This document shows positions 54,174-62,671 of a stretch of 64,000 bases of DNA, piece by piece. The stretch is from Coccinella septempunctata. Taxonomy: Eukaryota; Arthropoda; Insecta; Coleoptera; Coccinellidae. Each line of letters opens with the position of its first letter. Within the stretch, counting starts at the first letter, position 1. Where the stretch lies: the NCBI RefSeq assembly GCF_907165205.1, contig NC_058196.1:12814501-12878500 (forward strand), in the 5' to 3' direction. A model generated the notes under the pieces. The model saw only the letters and a program-made list of their open reading frames with translations, did no database searches and had not been told where the DNA came from. A program made the translations under genes and the position numbers.

Positions 54174-55349
54174 ATGGCACAAGAGAGAATAGATTTGTCA
54201 CTAGCTGAAACATTTGGTATGCTCTTGCCTAAATTTTCTGGTATTGAAAATGAACTTCATTCTTTTATTAAGAGTTCCGAACAATATCTATTGATGTTTG
54301 CGGATGATAATCAAATAGTAAAGAATTATTATTATGCTGTCGTTAAATCAAAACTGACTGATAGAGCCCTAGCTGAGGTTTCTACATCTGATGTTCCTGA
54401 TAATTGGGGATTATTGAAGAACTTTTTATATAGCAAATTCGGTGATAATATTAATTTAGATGTTTTGATTCATAACCTACAATTTTTGACTAAAAAACCT
54501 CATGAAGATTTATTAGCTTTCATTGATAAAATTATTGCAATGAAAATCAGAATAAATTACAGAATTGATGCCGATTTAATGCCTGATCCAGAGAAACAAA
54601 TTTATAAATCTAATATTCATAAAATTTGTAAAACCGTGTTGATTTCGAATGCCCCCGTAAAATTGAGAACCTATTTAATTACCAATAATGCACTTTTTTT
54701 CGACGAAACGGTCAATGCCGTGAAGGATTATCTGTGCAATATGGCACAATATGAATTATTAGATAAGAGCCGTCGCACCAAGAATATGCAAACGTCGAAT
54801 AAAGTATTTAATTATCAATCGACGTACCGATATAATTATTCGTTCAATCATCAGCCGAGAAATAATGTTAATAGATTTTATAATAATAATCAGCATAATT
54901 TTCCATCTCAGCCGATTCAGATTCAACAGCGGCCAGTGAAAACTCATTATCCTTCATATCGTGAAACTTTCGAAAGATCAAATCCACAACGAAATCAAAA
55001 TATTAATGTTTTCAAGCCTAACCCTAATTATAGAAATAATAGTCCGCCTGAAAAAATGTCTATACAGACTAGAAACTACCCGCAGAAACGAGCAAATTAT
55101 TCCACGCAATATAATGTTAATCCACAAAGAAACTTCTATAATAATCGCAATGAAAATCATCCAAATGCGAATAATCATCGTAATGAAAATATTCCGAATT
55201 TTACATTCGAAGAATTGACTCACGCTGAAGAAGAAAAACGAAAAGAGAATTTTTATAGTCAAGCAAAAACTTCTACGTCAAAGATGCAACCCAATCAAAA
55301 TTTTCGTCGATCAGCCGAAAAACTCGCGTTGACTCAAACCAAACGTTAG
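54174..55349 (+). CDS. gypsy gag (391 aa)
   Basis: Starts at an ATG 470 nt after the primer-binding site. The N-terminal two thirds are helical capsid-like (LPKFSGIENELHSFIKSSEQ, KFGDNINLDVLIHNLQFL); the last 160 residues are Asn/Arg/Gln/Tyr-rich with no CCHC knuckle, probably a basic RNA-binding tail. The frame ends at TAG 55,347-55,349. The pol frame is at -1 and is already open before this stop; an A AAT TTT heptamer at 55,298-55,304 is correctly phased for -1 frameshifting. Gag itself shows no lesion. Confidence 0.88.
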   Translation: MAQERIDLSLAETFGMLLPKFSGIENELHSFIKSSEQYLLMFADDNQIVKNYYYAVVKSKLTDRALAEVSTSDVPDNWGLLKNFLYSKFGDNINLDVLIHNLQFLTKKPHEDLLAFIDKIIAMKIRINYRIDADLMPDPEKQIYKSNIHKICKTVLISNAPVKLRTYLITNNALFFDETVNAVKDYLCNMAQYELLDKSRRTKNMQTSNKVFNYQSTYRYNYSFNHQPRNNVNRFYNNNQHNFPSQPIQIQQRPVKTHYPSYRETFERSNPQRNQNINVFKPNPNYRNNSPPEKMSIQTRNYPQKRANYSTQYNVNPQRNFYNNRNENHPNANNHRNENIPNFTFEELTHAEEEKRKENFYSQAKTSTSKMQPNQNFRRSAEKLALTQTKR

Positions 55350-57031
55350 AATATCATAATCAATTACCTTATGTAGAATTTGAATATCCTAAGTGTAAAT
55401 TATTAATTGATAGTGGATGTTCAGTTTGTCTAATTGATTCAAAATTCGCTTATAATAATTTTAAAGAAAATATTTTTAGAGAAGATACTACCCTTACTGC
55501 ATGTTTCAGATCTCAAACGTCAAATGAAAAAGTTTTATTGGCTTTATTTTCCGAATTAAAAATGAACGATTTTCATCCCTTTGTTCTTTACAAATTTCAT
55601 AAAAATTATGATGGTATAATAGGAGCAGATTTTCTCAATAAATACGATTTGAGAATTGATTTCAAAAATATGGTTTTAGAAAATGATTTTTGTCAAATCC
55701 CTTTTAAATATCAACAAGTTTGTCAAAATCCAACAAGAATTCCTATAGATTTGAGTCACTTAGAACCCAAAATAAAAAGTCAACTTATCAAAATCTTTCA
55801 AACTAATAATAAAGTCCTCCAATTGCCGGGTCAACCATTGAATTTTTCAAGTAAAATAAAACACAGAATTAGAACGATCGATGAAAATCCAGTTCACTGT
55901 AAAATTTATCGTTATCCAGAGATTCATCGTGAAGAGGTGAAAAACCAAATTGAAGATTTATTGGAAAAGAAAATAATCAGACCGAGTATATCCCCTTGGT
56001 CATTTCCCGTAGTAATTGTTCCTAAAAAACAGGATTTATCCGGAAAAACTAAATGGCGTATGGCCATAGATTATAGAAAATTAAATGAAAAAACTATTGA
56101 TGATAAGTACCCATTACCACAAATCGACTCTATCTTAGACAAACTCGGTAACAAAAAATATTTCACAACCTTAGATTTAGCATCCGGATTTCATCAAATA
56201 GAGTTGGATGAAAATTCGATTGAAAAAACTGCTTTTACTGTCGAAAACGGACATTATGAGTTTTTAAGAATGCCTTTCGGACTTAAGAATGCGCCAGCAA
56301 CTTTTCAGAGATTAATGAACGAAGTTTTGAAAAATTTTATTGGAAAAATATGCTATATTTATATGAATGATATAATAATATTTTCAAAAAATATTGAACA
56401 GCATTTAGCTGATATCCATAATATTTTAGAAACACATGCATCAGAAAATCTGAAAATTCAGTTAGATAAATGTCATTTCTTTAAAACAGAAATTGAATTT
56501 CTTGGTCATATAATAACTCCTGAAGGAATCAAACCAAATCCAAATAAATTAGAACCTATTCAAAATTATCCTATTCCTAAAACACAGAAGGAAATTAAAT
56601 CTTTCCTTGGTCGTATAGGATACTACAGAAAATTCATTCCCAATTTTGCAAAAATTACCAAACCATTGACAATGTGTTTGAAGAAGAATGCAAAAATTAA
56701 TATTGATAATTCTGATTACATTGAATCCTTTGAATTATGCAAAAATAATTTATTGAATCACCCAATACTCCGATATCCGATTTTAATGCTTCCTTTGTTT
56801 TGACAACTGATGCGTCAGGTTTTGCGATAGGTTCAGTTTTATCTCAAGGAGAACCACCTGATGATCTTCCGATCGCCTACGCAAGTCGTACTCTAAATTC
56901 CGCTGAAACTCGATAAAGCACAATAGAAAAAGAATTATTATCAATTGTTTGGTCATGTAAACATTTTCGACCATATCTCTACGGAAGGAAATTCACGATC
57001 TATACAGATCATAAACCATTAATTTGGCTAT
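55304..57031 (+). pseudogene. gypsy pol: protease, reverse transcriptase, partial RNase H
   Basis: In the -1 frame relative to gag: retropepsin (LLIDSGCSVCLID, about 55,400), RT (WRMAIDYRKLNEKT, FTTLDLASGFHQIELDE, LRMPFGLKNAPATFQRLMNE) and the tether (FLGRIGYYRKFI). The active-site box reads YMND rather than YxDD, so the first catalytic Asp is lost. A one-base deletion near 56,777 breaks the frame; RNase H continues in another frame (TTDASGFAIGSVLSQ) with a stop at 56,914 and runs into the LTR insertion at 57,032. Integrase is absent. Confidence 0.9.
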
Positions 57032-57737
57032 TGTGACGACCTCCTGTCTCCATCTGTTGCCGTCTTCTTCTCCGAAGATAGAAACCTCGGGCGCCACCTC
57101 TAGTTTAAAGTGTTGAGGACACTCGGAACCTGTAGGCTGTAGGCGGTATCCCACAGGTGACCAGGAGCTACAGTCAGAGAAAGTTATGTCCAGGGGTCAG
57201 ATGTTCATGAAGTTCGGACAGTCCCCTATCTCTGAAATATCTTAAAAACTTTATTCGGGAGAAAAATAAAACACACAATAACCATGAAACTTCTATTCAA
57301 TATCTTCTATATACATAATGATGTCGTACAGGGTATAGGGTGAATAAGCGGTGCAGAAGCAGAAGCGGGATGTAACGTGCTTTTAATGTCGAAACATGAT
57401 GAGTGAGCAAAGTAAGAATGCGGGATGAAGCGGTTGGAGTTAGAATGAAGCAAGAGCGTAAGTGAAAACAGTGCAAGTTAACTCTACGTTGCGTACAAGC
57501 AGCGGGTAGTAACATGGGCAAAGTCCGTTATTATAAGCGAGACTGGTGTTAAGACGGACGGCGGTTTGCCGGTATACTTTGGTGAACCGAGGGAAAAACT
57601 AAACCACGGAACAAGGACGACGAACACACCCGCAAGGGTGTCCTCGGAATCCAAGGTGTTCCGAAATCACGGGGGCTGTACCCACCCCCGTAACCCCGGT
57701 GGGTGGCCTAGTTCGAAGGGGATCATACCGGACAGTT

Positions 57738-57990
57738 GTGTAGGATGGGCCGTTTGAAGCTAACATCGTACACCTCTGTACACTCAGAATTCCAAGAGCG
57801 ATGCAGGCCGTTTGAAGCTAATGCATAATCTCCAAGAACTCGGGCGGTACGGTTAGGGAAAGGCGAGGTAAAAAAAGGGGTAACAAAGGGACATACCTTG
57901 CAGGTGTGTAGGATGGGCCGTTTGAAGCTAACATCGTACACTCCCGCACACTCGGAATCCCAAGAGAGATGCAGGCCGTTTGAAGCTAAT
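57738..57990. repeat. Hairpin array, left part (hairpins 1-4)
   Basis: Loop GGCCGTTTGAAGCTAA at 57,748, 57,806, 57,916 and 57,974. Stems: GTGTAGGATG/CATCGTACAC (1 and 3, one mismatch), ATGCA/TGCAT (2) and GATGCA/TGCATC (4, its right arm displaced to 61,408-61,413 by the insertion). Confidence 0.85.
57985..57990. repeat. Target-site duplication GCTAAT, left copy
   Basis: Matches 61,403-61,408. Joining across them restores hairpin unit 4 (GAAGCTAATGCATC), as in intact units. Confidence 0.8.
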
Positions 57991-58091
57991 AATAATAATA
58001 ATAATAATAATAAGACTTTATTTCCAACAGGTCAAACAACCCAATTACAGGAAAGTAAACATAAAATATTGAGAGCAATGAAAAAAAAAAC

Positions 58092-60995
58092 TCATTCTAA
58101 TAATTGGTTGACATTACCAATCCCCTTCATAAATGCAGCCACTATAGAGCGGGGAGAGTCATTATATAAATCACATTTGCCAGCTATGGAATTGAATAGG
58201 TTACACATAAAATTAATTGGTGATCTGAGACTGGCGTTTGTTCTTCCCGCCCTACAGTAAAATACAGCATCACTCCTAGAGCCCAATCGTGGCACCAAAA
58301 AGGGAAGATGCTCAATCAAATCACTACAATCTATTAGGTTATTCACAATCTTAAAAATAAACAATAGTGCTTTTACTTTGACCCTTTGTTCTATGGGCTC
58401 AGCTCCAAATCTACCAAGTAACATATCATTGCAACAACCTATATTTGGATAGACACCATCTTCTCTCCAAACTAGATACTTATAGAACTTTCTCTGTACT
58501 GATTCAATTCGTTTTTTATGACAACTATATATGGGTCTCCAAATGATGCTACAATATTCTAATTTGCTACGAATAAAACTATTAAATAAAATTATCAACG
58601 TGTTCGAGTTGTTGAAGCGCCTACCATTACGAATAATGTATCCATATGTTTTACTGACAGAAGAAATAAGTTGATTCAAGTGTGGTACAAAAGAGCACTG
58701 ACTGTCACACAGCACCCCCAAATCTCTATACTCAGTTAAACGAGATAATTCATGATTATCGACTCGATAATTATAAAGAATTTTATTACTTTTTTTCGTG
58801 TAAGACATTACATGGCACTTGGTAACATTCAACGACAGCCTATTCCTTTCACACCATCTCAAGAGAGTATCGAGCGCCCTCTGCAATCGAACACAATCAG
58901 TAATCGAGAATATTCTGGTGAATAGCTTTAAATCATCAGCGAACATCAAAATAAAAATGTCAGTGTCATTTAGAATATCATTAATAAAGAGAAGAAACAG
59001 CAAAGGTCCCAAGTTAGAGCCCTGAGGAACACCAGATGTTGCACAGAACTCAAATGAGCGAGATTGCTCGATCTCTACCAAACATACTCTTTCACACAAA
59101 TAAGATTCCATCAGAGAGGCCAACCTATCTCCAAATCCAAATATAAACCTCAATTTACTCAACAAAATTCTGTGATCGACTTTATCGAATGCTTTCTGAA
59201 AATCCGTGTAGATTACGTCCACTTGTTCAGATTTATCCAATGAATCAAGCACCAATTCAAAAAAACAGGCACGATTAGTACAGGTGGATCTTTTTGGCAT
59301 GAAACCATGTTGACTAGGTTTGATACGGTGCCTAACTGATGGAAAAATTGAATTATACAAAATAATCTCAAATAATTTGGAAAAGTTCGACAAAATAGCA
59401 ATAGGTCGGTAATTTTTTATATTCGATTTCTCACCTTTTTTGAAAATAGGTATAATTTTTGATAGTTTCCAGATAGAAGGATAATTTCCCTTAATAGCAG
59501 ACAAATTAAAAATATGCGCTAGAGGTGCAGCAAACGCACCAATGCAGTCCTTGACTAAAAAACTAGGAACTCCATCAGGTCCAGCCGTACACTTGTTCGA
59601 CAGCCTTTTAGACGCCTTAATAACATCATCCTCCGTAATATTTCCTAGTTCAACGAAAGTACTATCAATAACATGTTCCATAAACAAGGTATCGGCAGGT
59701 CCCTCATACACACCAGAAAAGTGAGCAGCAAATGCATCAACAACTTCAGCTGGAGTTTTAAAAGTTTCATCACCATTTTTCATTACACCAGGTATACGAG
59801 AAAAACCCTTATTCTCACGCATAAATGACCAAAAAAACGCTGGATCAGTACGTATTTTATCCTCAGAATAACTAACAAACTTTCGATGTGCAATACTTAT
59901 TTTAGATTTGAGCAGCTTACGAAGTGATCTATATTTGAGAAGATTAATATTATTTTTGAACTTTCTGTAATTTTTTAAAGCTCTTAGCTTTAATTTGATC
60001 AACGCAACTATCTCAGAGGAGTACCATGAAGGAAAACGTTGTTTCCTCCTCACCTTGACTGGAACAGTTTGTTCGAAAATATTATTGAGAACGTCATAAA
60101 ATTCAGTGCATGCTATGTCAGATTCACAACTACTCAGAACCCTTGACCAGTCAGCCTTGAGGAAGTGATCATACATATCAATGAAATTGGCTTTACGAAA
60201 ATTATAAGACGAAAACATCGCATTCTTATCGATTCCAAGATTGCGAACTTTTCTAGGCTGCCTGAAACTAAACAAAATTTCAATTGGTGGGTGATGGAAA
60301 TCCACCGAGACGAGCGGGAAGTCAGAGGCAGCTATTGAGCACTCAATATTAGAAAGTACGAGATCCAACAATTTACCATTAGTGTTAACAATATTATTGA
60401 ACTGATGCAGGTTCAGTGTTTGTTTAAATATATCGATAATTACAGTTTGATGATCAGTTAGCGAATTCTCAACATATTTTGTGGCATTAAAGGCGCCTAA
60501 TATAATAAGTTGACTATTCAACATAAACTCAAGGGATGACAAAGTTTCAAAAAACAACTCATACAATTCAATTTCCAATTTAGGTGGAATATAAAGAACA
60601 AGTATAATTACAGATCTGAAGTTACACCTAACTTTACATGCAGTCACATCAACAGAAGGTATCAAATCTACCAGAACAGATAAATCTAGTTTCTCAGCAC
60701 AATACTCACTCCGAACCGCAACTAACACTCCTCCCCCGGTAGATGAGCCGGTTCTCACTAAATCCCTGTCAGACCGAAACACATCGTATTCAGAAGGAAA
60801 CAACTCACCATCCTGTATCCCATCCTGCAGCCAAGTCTCAGTTATAGATACAAAATCGAAATCACCACGCGACACTGAATTCCTGAATTCATGAGACCTC
60901 ATATTCAGACCACGAACATTTTGATAATAACCATTGAGTTCTCCGTGACAGCGATCAGAAAATGGTACAAACGTTGAACTGGCTCTGTTTTTCAC
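58092..60995 (-). CDS. ORF2: endonuclease-reverse transcriptase (CR1 group), endonuclease probably inactive
   Basis: Open frame of 967 codons or slightly more. The endonuclease begins YYQNVRGLNMRSHEF and has ITETWL and GGGVLVAV, but the GDFN box reads GAFN, losing the catalytic Asp; SVDFHHPP stands at the SDH position. RT is complete: NYRPIAILSNFSKLFE, TDFQKAFDKVDH, TSGVPQGSNLGPLLFLLFINDI and an intact FADD box. No ATG begins the frame (first codon GTG). It is open upstream across the ORF1 stop in the +1 frame. It inserts by target-primed reverse transcription in family members with an intact endonuclease. Confidence 0.9.
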   Translation of the reverse strand: MKNRASSTFVPFSDRCHGELNGYYQNVRGLNMRSHEFRNSVSRGDFDFVSITETWLQDGIQDGELFPSEYDVFRSDRDLVRTGSSTGGGVLVAVRSEYCAEKLDLSVLVDLIPSVDVTACKVRCNFRSVIILVLYIPPKLEIELYELFFETLSSLEFMLNSQLIILGAFNATKYVENSLTDHQTVIIDIFKQTLNLHQFNNIVNTNGKLLDLVLSNIECSIAASDFPLVSVDFHHPPIEILFSFRQPRKVRNLGIDKNAMFSSYNFRKANFIDMYDHFLKADWSRVLSSCESDIACTEFYDVLNNIFEQTVPVKVRRKQRFPSWYSSEIVALIKLKLRALKNYRKFKNNINLLKYRSLRKLLKSKISIAHRKFVSYSEDKIRTDPAFFWSFMRENKGFSRIPGVMKNGDETFKTPAEVVDAFAAHFSGVYEGPADTLFMEHVIDSTFVELGNITEDDVIKASKRLSNKCTAGPDGVPSFLVKDCIGAFAAPLAHIFNLSAIKGNYPSIWKLSKIIPIFKKGEKSNIKNYRPIAILSNFSKLFEIILYNSIFPSVRHRIKPSQHGFMPKRSTCTNRACFFELVLDSLDKSEQVDVIYTDFQKAFDKVDHRILLSKLRFIFGFGDRLASLMESYLCERVCLVEIEQSRSFEFCATSGVPQGSNLGPLLFLLFINDILNDTDIFILMFADDLKLFTRIFSITDCVRLQRALDTLLRWCERNRLSLNVTKCHVMSYTKKSNKILYNYRVDNHELSRLTEYRDLGVLCDSQCSFVPHLNQLISSVSKTYGYIIRNGRRFNNSNTLIILFNSFIRSKLEYCSIIWRPIYSCHKKRIESVQRKFYKYLVWREDGVYPNIGCCNDMLLGRFGAEPIEQRVKVKALLFIFKIVNNLIDCSDLIEHLPFLVPRLGSRSDAVFYCRAGRTNASLRSPINFMCNLFNSIAGKCDLYNDSPRSIVAAFMKGIGNVNQLLE

Positions 60996-61035
60996 GAAGC
61001 AGTGTTGGACAGGCGTCGTTTCATAAAAAACTTTT

Positions 61036-61402
61036 TCACTGCAATCCCTGCAGGCCAGAAGTCAGGATTTGAGACTTTGTCCTTTCCGTGGGTAGAGTAA
61101 TTTTGAATGACGAGTATATCTCAGGCTTCCTAGAAGTTAATTTTTCACAAGAGACATTGGGTATGTTCCCATCGAAAAAGTCCAGCAGCTCATTCGTAGA
61201 TGTTTCCGGGCTGAGTCGTGTAATATGGATATGCGAGAATTGAATCTTCGGGACAGCATGTAGATTCCCCGTCTTCGAGGTTCCCACTATCGGTTTCAGT
61301 ACTTTTTTAGTACCCTCTCTGTGTTTGGCAGGGGGAATTTGTGGTGTCTCGGCCCTAGGTGAACTTTGTTTGATTTTATTTTTCTTATTATTTTTATTCG
61401 AT
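61036..61402 (-). pseudogene. ORF1 C-terminal fragment of the CR1-group element
   Basis: About 122 residues remain in frame: a Lys/Asn-rich start at the truncation, then IQFSHIHITRLSPETSTNEL and a short alpha/beta segment typical of small ORF1 C-terminal domains. It stops at TGA 61,036-61,038, about 40 nt before the ORF2 endonuclease. Truncated by the insertion process, not by mutation. Confidence 0.8.
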
Positions 61403-61408
61403 GCTAAT
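61403..61408. repeat. Target-site duplication GCTAAT, right copy
   Basis: See the left copy at 57,985-57,990. Confidence 0.8.
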
Positions 61409-61709
61409 GCATCACCTCTAGGAACTCAGGCGGTACGGTAAGGGTGGGCTGAGCTAGAGACGGCGGAACGTACCTGACAAGAGTGTAGGATGGGCCGTTT
61501 GAAGCTAACATCGTACACCCCCGTGCTTTTAGGATAACAGGAGACATGCAGGCCGTTTCAAGCTAATGCATGGCCTCCAGGACCCGGGCGGTACGGTGGA
61601 AGGATGACACGGAAGCATGTACGCGCCATTTGAAGCTAGCGTACACACCTACGCATACTGGGAAAGTCCATGGAGTAGTGTAGGCCATTTGAAGCTACTA
61701 CACAACTCC
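61408..61709. repeat. Hairpin array, right part (hairpins 5-8)
   Basis: Loops at 61,493 (GGCCGTTTGAAGCTAA), 61,551 (one base changed, GTTTCAAG), 61,625 and 61,684 (both GCCATTTGAAGCTA). Stems: GTGTAGGATG/CATCGTACAC, CATGCA/TGCATG (plus outer GGAG/CTCC), TGTACGC/GCGTACA (perfect) and GGAGTAGTGTAG/CTACACAACTCC (11 of 12). Confidence 0.85.
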
Positions 61710-61913
61710 ACGGCGGAAAGAAGGGTATGTGGGAAAATAAATAAACCGGCAAATTAACCAAAAGAGTAAATAAAATAATCATACCTGAGACCTTGCCCAT
61801 GTGTAACCCTTGAATGTACTTACTATCTGGTATACTTCTCGGACGGTTGATGGAACACTCTGGCTTCATTGATTGAATTTACGAAATCGCTCGAATTTAT
61901 ACCCGGCACGGCC

Positions 61914-61923
61914 CTTTTTTATA
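61914..61923 (-). promoter_or_regulatory. TATA-box candidate of the long LTR
   Basis: The minus strand reads GTATAAAAAAGGGCC, about 190 nt inside the LTR start, followed by a second TATAAATT. It is the expected position for an LTR promoter. Confidence 0.5.
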
Positions 61924-62114
61924 CAATTGTCAAATGCGCAATTAAACAAATTCTGCATACGATATCCCCCCTTGACCTCACGTTGAAGACATCGCGATCC
62001 GGGAACACATGGGTCCGCGCGGCCTGAAACCGGTCGACTTAATCAATTCACGTTACGGAAATATGAAAATGAATAATTCGGAAACAAAACTAATTGAAAA
62101 TTTGCTTTGTTACA

Positions 62115-62126
62115 TCCCCCTCCTTC
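62115..62126 (-). promoter_or_regulatory. Polypurine tract of the long-LTR element
   Basis: GAAGGAGGGGGA on the minus strand adjoins TGTAAC, as required just upstream of a 3' LTR. It fixes the element's orientation. Confidence 0.75.
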
Positions 62127-62221
62127 TTCGGCTAAAAAAGGAAACTTTTTTATAATCTCTACTACAAAATAAAATTTATTCTAAAATCACAATAAGAAAA
62201 AAAAAGAAAACAAAAGAACGG

Positions 62222-62566
62222 TCACTTTCCGGGTGACCAGGCTGGAGCCCCGGATGCGGTCACCCGGATTAATTCGCACTGCACTCCCATGTCCTTTTTC
62301 CTGGGCCTTTCGGTGGCTCCCTTCGGGCATCCACAATCCCTGGACCGGGTTCCCACCAGTCCGCACCTGTAGCAGAATATTAATGGGGTTCTTCTGCAGG
62401 TTCTCCGGTCGTGGTCCGGGTATCCGCAGCGCCAGTACAACGGGTACTTCGCTACCGGTAGGTAAACCGGGGCCTTCCCTTGGGGGTCCGGAACCGGCGG
62501 TGCAACGTCTCCCTCCAATTCCACCTCCTCCTGCAGCACCAAAATTTTGGCATCTCCCATATTGAA
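62222..62566 (-). pseudogene. gag C-terminal fragment with degenerate zinc knuckles
   Basis: The minus-strand frame has an internal ATG (MGDAKILVL) and ends SPGK at 62,222. It contains two knuckle-like units: one with its first Cys replaced (YWRCGYPDHDRRTC) and one with its His replaced (CYRCGLVGTRSRDC). A perfect 10-bp inverted repeat CCGGGTGACC/GGTCACCCGG (62,229-62,238 and 62,258-62,267) lies at its 3' end. The loss of one ligand in each knuckle suggests decay. The rest of gag is missing. Confidence 0.6.
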
Positions 62567-62671
62567 TATCTGGAAGCGCACGGGTCAAAGGTCTACAAAA
62601 ACAAGTACAGGCAGTCTTCAAATTAACTTTAATTCGGCACCAACAAAACAAAATAAAAATAAAATAAAAAA

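Larger units (their letters stand above)
53484..57031 (+). mobile_element. Ty3/gypsy-type LTR retrotransposon, truncated by a second LTR element
   Basis: A 5' LTR, a primer-binding site, gag and pol through RT to RNase H are on the plus strand. At 57,031 the RNase H frame (DHKPLIWL) is cut by TGTGAC, the edge of the next LTR element. No integrase or 3' LTR is seen in the window. RT and pol carry inactivating changes. The gag lacks zinc knuckles, as in 17.6/297-like elements (tentative). Confidence 0.9.
57991..61402 (-). mobile_element. 5'-truncated CR1-group non-LTR retrotransposon inserted in the LTR
   Basis: Minus-strand ORF1 C-terminus and full ORF2, with an AATAAA signal and a (TTA)n tail at 57,991-58,013. 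The 5' end is truncated within ORF1 at 61,402. Flanked by GCTAAT. Its frames are long and open, so the insertion is fairly young. Confidence 0.9.
57032..62114 (-). repeat. Long LTR (about 1.67 kb without insert) with hairpin array
   Basis: Ends are TGTGAC (57,032) and GTTACA (62,114). The inserted element 57,991-61,402 splits it. On the minus strand TATAAAAAAGGGC (61,914-61,926 region) lies about 190 bp from the LTR start, so the hairpins would be transcribed, in R/U5 (inference). A similar TATAAAAAAACGG occurs in the solo LTR at 21,179. Another perfect hairpin, ACGGGGG/CCCCCGT, lies near 57,672-57,694. Confidence 0.78.
57032..62670 (-). mobile_element. LTR retrotransposon remnant (3' LTR plus part of gag), itself split by a non-LTR element
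   Basis: Minus-strand order from the right: gag fragment with knuckles (62,581-62,222), purine tract GAAGGAGGGGGA (62,115-62,126), then an LTR from TGTAAC (62,114) to GTCACA (57,032). Pol is missing, so it is internally deleted or non-autonomous. It inserted into the gypsy RNase H. The right end is lost where another element begins near 62,670. Confidence 0.78.

Noticed and set aside
57032..57990. Reading the 57.0-58.0 kb segment as a separate gene-rich or tandem satellite region
   Set aside because: Terminal TGTGAC, the matching half at 61,403-62,114 and the purine tract show it is one LTR split by an insertion.
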